This document shows positions 1 to 7,829 of a stretch of DNA of 21,470 bases, in pieces; the stretch's first letter is position 1; the number at the start of each line of letters is the position of its first letter. Position numbers and translations under genes: made by a program. Source of the stretch: JBBRMW01 sp038239365 (GTDB taxonomy: Bacteria; Chloroflexota; Anaerolineae; Aggregatilineales; UBA2796); assembly GCA_038239365.1 (NCBI GenBank), contig JBBSEU010000069.1, forward strand, positions 1-21,470, read 5' to 3'. A model generated the notes under the pieces. It was not told the origin of the DNA and ran no database searches. It saw nothing but the letters and a program-made list of their open reading frames with translations.

Positions 1-567
1 ACTTTCTAATCGGATGGTATCGCGTGGTGAGACGGCTAGAAAGGCGGGCAATTGTGTAATGTGCGCTGAAACGGGCGGAATGATTTGCCCGAAGGTAGCG
101 AAGCCCTCATCGCGCAGCACCGAGGCAACCTGCCCTTCGGCAATCGCTTCGGCCAATGGCTCACGGCGGGTCACTTCGAATAGGGTAGCATCACGTCGCA
201 TCCGAAGTTCAGCGGAGTCTGCCGCCGGGTCTTTGATGGTTGGGTTGGCATAAACGGCGGCGATTTGCGCGTCAAGCGACTGCATATTGCCAACCGCTTT
301 CAGATAATCATGGACGTAGGCGGTTCGCTGGTCTTCGGTCAGGTACGGCGCGACACCCGCGATTTCCTGTGCCAATTTCCCTTTAAGCGCATCGATCTCC
401 CAGCCCACATAGTCGAAGGTGGCCGCGCCCGCCCGCAGCAAAAGTTGTGTATATAAGCTGCTGCCATCGGCGCTATCGGCGCTCAGCGTAATCAGCAAGA
501 CAAAAACGATGAACCCGGCAAGCAGCCGAAAGCCAAGCGCATACAGCCTACGGAGTCGCGTCATCAT
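1..567 (-). CDS. Partial membrane-anchored protein of unknown function
   Basis: An open frame of 189 codons runs without a stop from an ATG at 567 to the window edge, so the C-terminus is missing. A second ATG lies one codon later (564). The N-terminus is basic (MMTRLRRLY) and is followed by one hydrophobic segment at about residues 10-28, which fits a signal anchor or uncleaved signal peptide. The rest is soluble and mixed in charge, with no motif I recognise; it ends in a Pro/Val/Ser-rich stretch. The start overlaps the end of the upstream gene by 20 bases in another frame, so the two are probably co-transcribed and translationally coupled. Function unknown. Confidence 0.7.
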   Translation of the reverse strand, partial: MMTRLRRLYALGFRLLAGFIVFVLLITLSADSADGSSLYTQLLLRAGAATFDYVGWEIDALKGKLAQEIAGVAPYLTEDQRTAYVHDYLKAVGNMQSLDAQIAAVYANPTIKDPAADSAELRMRRDATLFEVTRREPLAEAIAEGQVASVLRDEGFATFGQIIPPVSAHITQLPAFLAVSPRDTIRLES

Positions 568-1819
568 CCAGCTCATCCGCTAATTCGGGGGGCAGGATGT
601 ACGTCCGAATGTAACCGGTGCAAACGAGCAGTTGACGCAAGCAGTAGAGCAGCGTTTTGGCGTACAATTCGGGTATCGACTCAGCGACGATCCACTCGAT
701 AACGGGCGCGGGCAAATAGCCGTCAACACGCGGTTGGCCGCTTTTGCCGAGCTTCATCATGCCATGCCGAACCCGAAAACAGAAATACGGATGCGGGCGC
801 ACCTGCGGCCAAATGAGTTTCATCACGTCGCTGTCTGAGTTGATCTTTAGCAGGATGCCGTCTTTCGCGGCTTCGCTGAAATCTTCTCTGGCTTCGGCCA
901 GCAGCGGCACCGGTTCGACCTCTGCTTTGAGCGGCGCGTAGACCACCAGATCGCCGTCCTCGCCGCGCATCACATCGAGCGTTTGTTGTCTGGCCTTGAT
1001 GGGGGATGTGCTGCCATAATAACGCATGGCGTCCATTACCATCACATCAAAGACACCTGTCAGCCCACCCACATCTACCGCCATCATCACGTCGTCCGGG
1101 TTAATTGCTTCTGACTTTATGTCGTTGATCTCATATTTCAAGGCCAGTTCCAGCCGATATTTCCAGACCGCCGTTTCCAATTCGTCAGGCGTCTCGGCAA
1201 AGACCACCTCTGCACGGAAACTTTCCAGATTGCCCCAATCGTAATCCAGGTCTTCCCCGGTTTCGCCTTTAATTACTGGAATATGCAAGAACACAGCGTA
1301 GGGCAAATCCTCATACATATGCTCAAGCATTTTCTTACGATCATAGCCGGGCGCGGGCTGCACCTGTGGCCCCGGTAGTATCATCGTGACCAGCAGAGAG
1401 TCCAGTTCGGGTCCCATTTCAATGGACGGCGCATCGGCCATCGACTGCAACTGTTTGAAAAAGTCGGCAATCGGCCAATCGTTGACCATATCGACGTCAT
1501 CACGCGCGATCCGTAACTCGCGGTTTGGCTCAACGTCTTCCGCGACACGCAGCATCAGCAAACCGATTTCCTGCTCGTTGTTGTCAAGTTCGCCCCACAA
1601 GACAATCGTTTCCATGTCTTCTTCCAGAAAATCACCACCGTAAAAAGGCGGCAAAATGCCCTGTTCGGCCATGAGTGACAGCGAGAGTTCATGCAGGTAG
1701 CCGATCTCCTCTCGCAACTCCTGAATCCATTCGCGTTGGATGGCGCGTGGTGAGTCGGCTCGTTTTGCGCCTTGTTTGGGGGTCTGCACTTTGTCGTTTT
1801 TCTTCGCTTTTTTGGTCAT
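548..1819 (-). CDS. Hypothetical acidic cytoplasmic protein, 423 aa
   Basis: I do not recognise this family. The protein opens with a Lys-rich, probably disordered tail (MTKKAKKNDK, to about residue 25). A long acidic soluble body follows, with many Asp/Glu and no signal peptide or membrane span until a mildly hydrophobic Leu/Cys patch near residue 395 (YCLRQLLVCTGYI). The C-terminus is acidic (ADELDDDATP). No nucleotide-binding or catalytic signature is visible. A Shine-Dalgarno sequence AGGTGG sits 7 bases before the ATG, which supports the start. The 3' end overlaps the following membrane-anchored gene by 20 bases, so the products may act together, but this is only inferred from position. 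Confidence 0.75.
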   Translation of the reverse strand: MTKKAKKNDKVQTPKQGAKRADSPRAIQREWIQELREEIGYLHELSLSLMAEQGILPPFYGGDFLEEDMETIVLWGELDNNEQEIGLLMLRVAEDVEPNRELRIARDDVDMVNDWPIADFFKQLQSMADAPSIEMGPELDSLLVTMILPGPQVQPAPGYDRKKMLEHMYEDLPYAVFLHIPVIKGETGEDLDYDWGNLESFRAEVVFAETPDELETAVWKYRLELALKYEINDIKSEAINPDDVMMAVDVGGLTGVFDVMVMDAMRYYGSTSPIKARQQTLDVMRGEDGDLVVYAPLKAEVEPVPLLAEAREDFSEAAKDGILLKINSDSDVMKLIWPQVRPHPYFCFRVRHGMMKLGKSGQPRVDGYLPAPVIEWIVAESIPELYAKTLLYCLRQLLVCTGYIRTYILPPELADELDDDATP

Positions 1820-1876
1820 CGGTTATCCACCTAGCTGTTGATAATCAATTTATCTGAGCTGTTTGATTTGCTGTTC

Positions 1877-1905
1877 AGAATACGCCAGCTTAGGGTTGAT
1901 CGCAA
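1877..1905 (-). promoter_or_regulatory. Candidate promoter for the 423-aa gene
   Basis: On the minus strand TTGCGA (1905-1900) and TATTCT (1882-1877) are separated by 17 bases. Each matches the sigma-70 consensus at 4 of 6 positions. The start codon lies about 60 bases downstream. A perfect 11-base palindrome TTGATAATCAA (1838-1848) lies between promoter and gene and could be a regulator site. Weak evidence. Confidence 0.3.
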
Positions 1906-1997
1906 GCCTTGATTCGGGCTACATTGGCAAAGTGGCAAGGTTGGCGCGGATATCCTACAATCAGCGGCTCAGTGAGTTTCAGAGTCAGGTAAACTGT

Positions 1998-3260
1998 ATG
2001 GCTGTTTCAACATCACAAGCAATTGTTTCATCATCACCCCGCATCGCAACACCGATCAAACAGGTTGATCCGACAGAGTCGGCGGCGAATGGTTTAAGCA
2101 TGATGGAACTATCAATTGTGATGCCCTGCCTGAACGAGGCTGAAACCCTCGAACGCTGCATCCGCAAGGCGTCTGACGCCATTCAGAAGGCACAATTACG
2201 CGGCGAGATCATCATCGCAGACAATGGCAGTACCGATGGTTCACAGGCTATCGCGGCACGCTGCGGGGCGCGGGTGATTCAGGTGGAACGGAAAGGGTAC
2301 GGCGCGGCTTTGATGGCGGGCATTGAAGCCTCGAATGCCCGATACATCATTATGGCCGATTCGGATGACAGCTACGATCTGACGAACATCGAACCATTTG
2401 TCGAAAAACTGCGTCAGGGCTACCAACTCGTTTCGGGTACGCGCATCCGGGGCAACATTATGCCGGGGGCGATGCCGCCGCTGCACCGCTGGTTTGGCAA
2501 CCCGGCGCTCACCGGACTGGGCAATTTGCTTTTTGGGACGCGCCTCAGCGATTACCACTGCGGAATGCGGGGCTTTGATCGGCTGGCCGTGCAAGACCTG
2601 AAACTGCAAACGCCGGGGATGGAATTCGCTACGGAAATGATCGCTAAAGCGGCGCTGCACAAATTAAGCATCGTTGAAGTGCCCATCACTTACCATCCCG
2701 ATGGCCGTTCGCGCGCGCCGCACCTTCGCACCTGGAGCGATGGCTGGCGACATTTGCGGTTTATGCTGCTGCTTAGCCCGGCCTGGATTTTCCTTTACCC
2801 CGGCCTCGTGCTTACCGTCTTAGGCGCGCTTGGCATGTTCGTGTTGGCACAGGGAACATTTGTGATCGGTTCTATCGGGCTGGATGTACATACACTGCTT
2901 GTGTCGGGTGTGGCCGTGATCATCGGCTTTCAAATCCTGACATTCTGGCTGGCTGCGCGTCTGTTCGCGTTTAATATCGGATTGCTGCCACTGCCGCGCG
3001 TCCTGTTCCGGGTGCTGCGCGGTGCCCCACTCGGAACAGGGTTGGTGCTTGGCAGCGGTTTGTTCATTCTGGGTGTGTTGCCAACGCTGCGATCCCTACA
3101 ACTGTGGACGAGCGTCCAATTTGGCACACTCGATTACCGGGTGGCGCTGCGCCTGTTGATCCCTGGCCTTGTCCTGATCGCGTTGGGGATACAGGTCTTT
3201 TTTGCCAGCTTCGTCGTTTCGCTGATCAACTTCACGGAGCATTGGACGATCAGCGATTAA
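1998..3260 (+). CDS. Family 2 glycosyltransferase with C-terminal membrane segments
   Basis: Probable transfer of a sugar from a nucleotide donor to a polyprenyl phosphate or other lipid acceptor at the membrane. The GT2 domain covers about residues 36-255. It shows the nucleotide-binding start (SIVMPCLNEAETL), IIADNGSTDGS, the DXD-type metal site ADSDDSYD (D121, D123, D124) and SDYHCGMRGF. About four hydrophobic segments follow (near 262-287, 298-322, 347-362, 384-408), as in DPM/DPG-synthase-like proteins that carry a membrane tail. The frame stays open up to an ATG at 1863, but ATG 1998 (420 aa) has an AGG about 10 bases upstream and precedes a low-complexity leader; ATG 2101 is another option. 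It converges on the S33 peptidase gene with an 11-base gap. Acceptor and sugar cannot be told. Confidence 0.85.
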   Translation: MAVSTSQAIVSSSPRIATPIKQVDPTESAANGLSMMELSIVMPCLNEAETLERCIRKASDAIQKAQLRGEIIIADNGSTDGSQAIAARCGARVIQVERKGYGAALMAGIEASNARYIIMADSDDSYDLTNIEPFVEKLRQGYQLVSGTRIRGNIMPGAMPPLHRWFGNPALTGLGNLLFGTRLSDYHCGMRGFDRLAVQDLKLQTPGMEFATEMIAKAALHKLSIVEVPITYHPDGRSRAPHLRTWSDGWRHLRFMLLLSPAWIFLYPGLVLTVLGALGMFVLAQGTFVIGSIGLDVHTLLVSGVAVIIGFQILTFWLAARLFAFNIGLLPLPRVLFRVLRGAPLGTGLVLGSGLFILGVLPTLRSLQLWTSVQFGTLDYRVALRLLIPGLVLIALGIQVFFASFVVSLINFTEHWTISD

Positions 3261-3271
3261 GCCGCAAATAG

Positions 3272-4789
3272 CTATTTCGTGACGAACGCCGGGCCGCCGA
3301 TACTGGCAATGCACGCATCATTCGGCTTGACCGTTGGCTGATCGATGAACGCCCGCACGATCCCGAACTGGCACGATCCGGCCAGACTTGCGCCGTGTCC
3401 AGCATTTGGAATCTCGTAGTAGTAACTGTGCGTCAGCGTTTCGGCCACACGTTTACCGTAGGCAGGCGGCGTCACCGGGTCGAATGTGTCCTCAATCACG
3501 AGTGTTGGAATATCGCTCTTGACGGGCTGATTATCGTTGTCGTTACCCTTGCCCACGCCCCACGCTTTACACAGCGCGAATTCTTCGGCATTGCCTTCAA
3601 GCGCATAGTCGCGCAACTGAGGTGTCAGGTCTTTGGCACTGGCGTCTACTGTTTCGAGGGTTGTGTACGGCATTTCTTCGCGGCATTCGGTTGACCAGTA
3701 CAGGCCAATACTGAATGTATCGTTTTGCTCAACAGACAGTAGCAGCAGTGATGCGATCTCGTTCAGATTGCCTTTCTGAGCAGCATAGATCACGGCAGGC
3801 AGACGCGGAATCTCAGAGGTCAGGTAAAATGCCTGGAACAATGCACCAATGAAGCCGTAGTTATCGACCATGACTTCGTGACTGGCACCGCCGTTTTGAT
3901 CGTTCACCGTGACCAGTACAGGTTTGGCTTTGAGCTTATCGACAACCTGATAAAAGACTTTTTCCAGATTGGGGAATGTCTTGTTGCAGTTCGCATCAGC
4001 GGCGCAGCTTGCGAACAGCGTTTTGAAGGCGCGCTGTGTCGTTTGTGCCTGGTCTGCCCAACGGTCTACTTCCAGCGGCACGACGCTATCCAGAATCACG
4101 CTGCGAATCCCTTCGGAGTGATCGCGCATGACGGTTAGGGCAAGGCGCGTGCCATACGAGATGCCGTACAGGTTGGCCTGTTTGTAGCCAAGCGCCTGGA
4201 GAATATCGCTTACATCGGCGGCATTCTGAGTGCTGTTGAAGTGCGATAGATCGATGCCGGAGTCAACCAGCCGTTTATGGCAGGCCAGGTTCGCAGCAAG
4301 ATCGCGTTTGGTGCTTTCTTCGGGAGTAAGTTCCTGATTGAGCAGTTCGTTGTACAGATCGGTCACTTCCGGGCAGTACAGCGACGGCTTAGCGAAGCCT
4401 GTCCCGCGTTGATCGAACAAAATCACATCACGCTTCTGGCGAAACGGCGCGAACTTGACCGCATAAAAGCCGGCACTCGCCAGCGTGAAACCGCCGGGGC
4501 CGCCTTCAAGATAGACCACGGGGTCGGCTTCGGGCGTATCAGATAGGCTCTTGAAAACGGCCACTGGCAGCGTAATCGTTTTGCCATCGGGTTTAGCGTG
4601 GTCTTCGGCAACTGTCACCATGCCGCAAACGGTTTTGCCCTTCACCTGACCGGCTGACAGACGGAACTGGCACTTGCCCGCCTCGAAACGAGGCACGGTA
4701 CTCTGTGCCGCTGCCACACTGGTGGGTTGAGCGGCCATTACAATGCTGCACAACAGCGCAATCATCAAAACGTAGCGTAACACGCGCAT
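3272..4789 (-). CDS. Secreted S33-family alpha/beta hydrolase (tripeptidyl aminopeptidase-like)
   Basis: Probable exported serine peptidase that removes N-terminal residues or short peptides. A signal peptide (about 1-28, hydrophobic core, cleavage near SVAAA-QS) is followed by the hydrolase fold. Visible parts are the oxyanion motif EGGPGG (95-100), DQRGTG (126-131), nucleophile elbow GISYG with Ser211, acid Asp437 in TFDPVTPP and His465 in NAGHG. The second half resembles the TAP-like C-terminal domain. Length (505 aa) fits Streptomyces-type TAP/SlpD relatives. There is no lipobox Cys, so it is probably released. A GGAACAGG Shine-Dalgarno lies just before the ATG and takes part in an inverted repeat (see 4793-4841). 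It follows gyrA on the same strand, 58 bases away. Exact substrate unknown. Confidence 0.88.
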   Translation of the reverse strand: MRVLRYVLMIALLCSIVMAAQPTSVAAAQSTVPRFEAGKCQFRLSAGQVKGKTVCGMVTVAEDHAKPDGKTITLPVAVFKSLSDTPEADPVVYLEGGPGGFTLASAGFYAVKFAPFRQKRDVILFDQRGTGFAKPSLYCPEVTDLYNELLNQELTPEESTKRDLAANLACHKRLVDSGIDLSHFNSTQNAADVSDILQALGYKQANLYGISYGTRLALTVMRDHSEGIRSVILDSVVPLEVDRWADQAQTTQRAFKTLFASCAADANCNKTFPNLEKVFYQVVDKLKAKPVLVTVNDQNGGASHEVMVDNYGFIGALFQAFYLTSEIPRLPAVIYAAQKGNLNEIASLLLLSVEQNDTFSIGLYWSTECREEMPYTTLETVDASAKDLTPQLRDYALEGNAEEFALCKAWGVGKGNDNDNQPVKSDIPTLVIEDTFDPVTPPAYGKRVAETLTHSYYYEIPNAGHGASLAGSCQFGIVRAFIDQPTVKPNDACIASIGGPAFVTK

Positions 4790-4792
4790 TAC

Positions 4793-4841
4793 ACCTGTTC
4801 CTTATCGCAAACGGTAAAACTTGAACAGGTATATTTTACCG
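4793..4841 (-). promoter_or_regulatory. Interleaved inverted repeats over the peptidase ribosome-binding site
   Basis: Two perfect 8-bp inverted repeats are interleaved. CGGTAAAA (4812-4819) pairs with TTTTACCG (4834-4841), and ACCTGTTC (4793-4800) pairs with GAACAGGT (4823-4830). Their order is A-B-A'-B', the topology of an H-type pseudoknot or of two competing hairpins. In the minus-strand transcript the last arm, GAACAGGT, contains the Shine-Dalgarno of the peptidase gene, so pairing there would block translation. The pairing is seen in the sequence; a regulatory role is inference. Confidence 0.4.
4812..4841 (-). terminator. Possible gyrA terminator hairpin
   Basis: CGGTAAAA/TTTTACCG gives an 8-bp stem with a 14-base loop, 7 bases after the gyrA stop. 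It is A/T-rich and is not followed by a clear T run (GTTTGCG), so intrinsic termination would be weak. It may instead belong to the leader structure of the next gene. Confidence 0.3.
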
Positions 4842-4847
4842 CATCGA

Positions 4848-7418
4848 CTACTTTCCAACATCAACATCTGGTGAGGAACCATTCGCGCCATTGGCTGAAC
4901 CATTCATGCCGCTGAACCCGCCGTTAAGCGGTGGTTTGGCGCGCGGCGTAATCGTCGTTGCAGAGCGAACCCGATCCGTTTTACCAAGTGCGATCACCGC
5001 GCCGCCGCCTTTTGCCCGCGCCGTGAGCAATGCCGTCTTGATCTTCATTACTTTGAACTTTTTGCGCTGCGTCAGGACGATGATTGTGTCGTCAAGCTGG
5101 CCGATGGCTGCCGCAACCAGCGTATCTTTTTTGTTCGAGGCGATCAGACCGTCCGCTTCGGCGACGTTCGGGAGTTTCATGGTTGCGACGCCGCTCCCGG
5201 CGCGGCCTTGCTGCGGATACTCGTTGAGCATCGAACACTTGGCAATGCCCCCGCCTGTGATCACCCACAGCGCGGCGTTTTCGCGCACGACGGCGCTTCC
5301 CACTACCTGATCTTCGGCGTTCTCGTTGAGTTTGATGCCGCGCATTCCACCAGCGGGCAAACCCGTAGGCCGCACATCGGGCACTTTGAAGCGAATGGCC
5401 TGCGCCTGTGCTGTGACCAGCACAATTTCATCTTCGTCGGTCACGAAATTGGCGGCCATGATCCGGTCACTGCCGACGTTCATTACCATGAAGGGATGCG
5501 CCGACATACCCGGCAGATCGGCAACCCGGATGCGTTTTACGTCGCCGCCTGCCGTTGCGAAAAACAAGTAACCGTCCTCTTGCAGCGGTGAGACACTCAG
5601 TATCGAGATAATCTCATCATTCTCACTGAGCGATGACAGAGATCGGACTGTACCGCCTGTCGAAGGATCATCCGATTGGGGTAACTGCTGCGTCGGAATC
5701 GTTACGGCGTCGCCTTTGGCCGTGATCAGGTACAGAATGTCGGCGGTATTGCTGGGGATCACAAAGCGCGGCGCTTCATCACTGGCCGAAGTGGTCTTGG
5801 GTGGCGCATCCGTGAACGTGCGGCTCAGCTTATCATTGGCAGTCAGCGTAACCCAGGTTTGTTCGTCGTGTGCCAGTAAGTCGCCCGCACTCACATCGGA
5901 AGTTGGGCCATTGACGATCACCGTGCGACGCGGATCACCATAGCGCGCCTTGATCTGCACCAATTCGTCGGCAATCACCTGACGCATCGCGCCCGGATCG
6001 GCCAACAAGCCTTCCAGATAGGCAATCGTTTTGCGCTTTTCGGCAAATTCGTCTTCGATCTTCTGGCGTTCGAGCGCGGCCAGGCGGCGAAGCTGCATTT
6101 CGAGTATTGCATTAGCCTGCGCCTCGGTCAGCTTGAGTCGTTCCATGAGCGCAGTGCGGGCGACATCAGCGGTGGCGCTTTCGCGGATCAACTTAATCAC
6201 CGTGTTCAGCTTGTCCAGCGCAATGAGCAAGCCTTCCAAAATGTGAGCGCGTTCGCGGGCGCGCGTCAGGTCATATTCGCTGCGACGGCGGACGATCTCC
6301 AAACGATGATCGAGGTAGACGCGCAAGGCTTGTTTGAGGCTGAGCGTGCGCGGTTCGCCATCAACCAATGCCAGCATGATTACGCTGAACGTATCTTCAA
6401 GAGGGGTGTACTTGAACAATGCCGAAAGTACATCGGTGGGCTGTGTGCCGCTCCGTACTTCAACGACGATTCGCAACCCCTGCCGATCCGACTCATCGCG
6501 TAGATCGCTGATGCCTTCGATTTTGCCGTCGCGGACAAGATCCGCCATACGCTCGATCAGGCTGTTTTTATTCGTCTGGTAGGGAATCTCGCTGATGATG
6601 ATCCGGCTTTTGCCGCGTCCCATGTTTTCAATATGGGCTTTGGCACGCACAGCCAACTTGGTACGCCCGGTGGCATAGGCCGTGATGAGCGTATCTTCGC
6701 CTTTGCTGTCTTCACGGTACAGCACGCCGCCCGTTGGGAAGTCCGGGCCCTTGATGAAACGCATCAAATCGCTAACTTCCACTTCGTCCAGCCGATCCCA
6801 TGAGCCGAGCATGTAGACCAGCGCATCGCACACTTCCCCCAAGTTGTGCGGCGGAACACTGGTGGACATGCCGACAGCGATCCCGGACGCGCCATTGACG
6901 AGCAGGTTGGGAATGGCACAGGGCAGCACGCCCGGCTCTTGTAGACTACCATCAAAGTTATCCACGAAATCGACGGTATCTTTGTCGATGTCGTTCATGA
7001 TGTCGAAACCGATGTGTTCCATTCGCGCTTCGGTGTAGCGCATGGCGGCAGGCGCATCGCCGTCGATGCTGCCGAAGTTGCCCTGACCATCGACCAGTTC
7101 ATAGCGCATCGAAAAATCCTGTGCCAGACGCGCCATCGCTTCGTACACGGAAGCGTCACCATGCGGGTGATACTTGCCCAGCACTTCACCGACGATACGT
7201 GCGCTCTTTTTGTAGGGCGAATCAGGGCGCAGACCCATATCGTACATCGCGTACAGAATGCGGCGGTGAACAGGCTTGAAGCCATCGCGCGCATCGGGTA
7301 ACGCACGAGCCACGATCACGCTCATGGCATAATCGAGATAGGACTCGCGCATCTCCTCACCGATATTTACCTGCCGTACCAGGCCAACTTCCATATCACG
7401 CCGCGCCGAGTTCGCCAT
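4848..7418 (-). CDS. gyrA: DNA gyrase subunit A (type IIA topoisomerase A subunit)
   Basis: Breaks and rejoins DNA with the GyrB/ParE partner, which is not in this window. The N-terminal cleavage domain is intact: LPDARDGFKPVHRRIL, HPHGD (84-88), GQGNFGSIDGD (111-121) and catalytic Tyr128 in AAMRYTEAR. The tower and coiled coil follow to about 500, then a beta-pinwheel C-terminal domain (about 500-830) and a Gly/Asn/Ser-rich tail. Two oddities: Ala89 stands where E. coli has Ser83 (and Glu93 for Asp87), and the GyrA box expected in blade 1 is not visible near residues 538-552, where the sequence is Thr/Ser/Pro/Glu-rich. The product could therefore be ParC-like in activity. Start: a TGA lies four codons upstream in frame, so ATG 7418 is the first possible; the best Shine-Dalgarno (AAAGGAG) is unusually far, about 21 bases. 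Confidence 0.95.
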   Translation of the reverse strand: MANSARRDMEVGLVRQVNIGEEMRESYLDYAMSVIVARALPDARDGFKPVHRRILYAMYDMGLRPDSPYKKSARIVGEVLGKYHPHGDASVYEAMARLAQDFSMRYELVDGQGNFGSIDGDAPAAMRYTEARMEHIGFDIMNDIDKDTVDFVDNFDGSLQEPGVLPCAIPNLLVNGASGIAVGMSTSVPPHNLGEVCDALVYMLGSWDRLDEVEVSDLMRFIKGPDFPTGGVLYREDSKGEDTLITAYATGRTKLAVRAKAHIENMGRGKSRIIISEIPYQTNKNSLIERMADLVRDGKIEGISDLRDESDRQGLRIVVEVRSGTQPTDVLSALFKYTPLEDTFSVIMLALVDGEPRTLSLKQALRVYLDHRLEIVRRRSEYDLTRARERAHILEGLLIALDKLNTVIKLIRESATADVARTALMERLKLTEAQANAILEMQLRRLAALERQKIEDEFAEKRKTIAYLEGLLADPGAMRQVIADELVQIKARYGDPRRTVIVNGPTSDVSAGDLLAHDEQTWVTLTANDKLSRTFTDAPPKTTSASDEAPRFVIPSNTADILYLITAKGDAVTIPTQQLPQSDDPSTGGTVRSLSSLSENDEIISILSVSPLQEDGYLFFATAGGDVKRIRVADLPGMSAHPFMVMNVGSDRIMAANFVTDEDEIVLVTAQAQAIRFKVPDVRPTGLPAGGMRGIKLNENAEDQVVGSAVVRENAALWVITGGGIAKCSMLNEYPQQGRAGSGVATMKLPNVAEADGLIASNKKDTLVAAAIGQLDDTIIVLTQRKKFKVMKIKTALLTARAKGGGAVIALGKTDRVRSATTITPRAKPPLNGGFSGMNGSANGANGSSPDVDVGK

Positions 7419-7513
7419 TGTGGACGATCAGACGCGTTTCTCCTTTCAACTAGCCCGACTACTTCTGAGTTATTTACGTTTTGAATAAGCGACAGGTTGG
7501 AAAAGTGCGGCAA

Positions 7514-7542
7514 ATCATAGAGAATGCCGCTGCGAATGTCAA
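7514..7542 (-). promoter_or_regulatory. Proximal gyrA promoter
   Basis: On the minus strand a perfect TTGACA (7542-7537) and TATGAT (7519-7514, 5 of 6) are separated by exactly 17 bases. Transcription would start near 7507, leaving a leader of about 90 bases before the gyrA ATG. Confidence 0.75.
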
Positions 7543-7554
7543 ACGCAACTTTGA

Positions 7555-7566
7555 GAACAATCGTTC
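7555..7566. promoter_or_regulatory. Candidate LexA (SOS) operator, GAAC-N4-GTTC type
   Basis: GAACAATCGTTC is a perfect GAAC-N4-GTTC palindrome, extended by one more pair (A7554/T7567). This is the core of the LexA box of Gram-positive bacteria, also known for LexA of Dehalococcoides in the Chloroflexota. It lies just downstream of the distal gyrA -10 (7575-7570) and 12 bases upstream of the proximal -35, so a bound repressor would cover the start site of the distal promoter. No lexA gene is in the window. Confidence 0.45.
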
Positions 7567-7569
7567 TAA

Positions 7570-7596
7570 GTTATAACACAAAGTCGCTACTGTCAA
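7570..7596 (-). promoter_or_regulatory. Possible distal gyrA promoter
   Basis: On the minus strand a perfect TTGACA (7596-7591) and TATAAC (7575-7570, 5 of 6) are separated by only 15 bases, shorter than the usual 16-18. Its start site would fall inside the LexA-type palindrome at 7555-7566. Confidence 0.4.
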
Positions 7597-7829
7597 GTGG
7601 TCAAACAGGAATAAGCAACGGTTGTCTGGGAAAGAGTAGACACAAAGCCCCAAGCAGGCCAGCAGTTGTTTGTACCACAACAGACTCAGGATCCGCGAGG
7701 TTAGGCTGGAGTTTATCACGAATTTAAATGAAGCGTGGGCAGGGTACATCGCAACGCTGTTGAACGGATGCGAGGTGGACTGTCAGGCCGAGTCTTCACC
7801 GTCTTTATGCATTGAATTGAGGCAGCCGC

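Larger units (their letters stand above)
7419..7829. other. Intergenic region upstream of gyrA
   Basis: This 411-base gap holds two candidate gyrA promoters and a LexA-type palindrome (listed separately), all between 7510 and 7600. A leader of about 90 bases follows the proximal promoter. Between 7600 and 7829, downstream of the sugar ABC operon, I see no gene, RNA or strong terminator; the small open frames there lack ribosome-binding sites and recognisable products. Confidence 0.6.

Noticed and set aside
1863..1997. N-terminal extension of the glycosyltransferase to ATG 1863
   Set aside because: No ribosome-binding site or conserved content in this part, and it would cover the likely divergent promoter region; ATG 1998 preferred.
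7474..7749. 91-aa minus-strand open frame upstream of gyrA
   Set aside because: It spans the gyrA promoters and the LexA-type box, has no ribosome-binding site and gives an implausible Leu/Phe/Cys-rich product.
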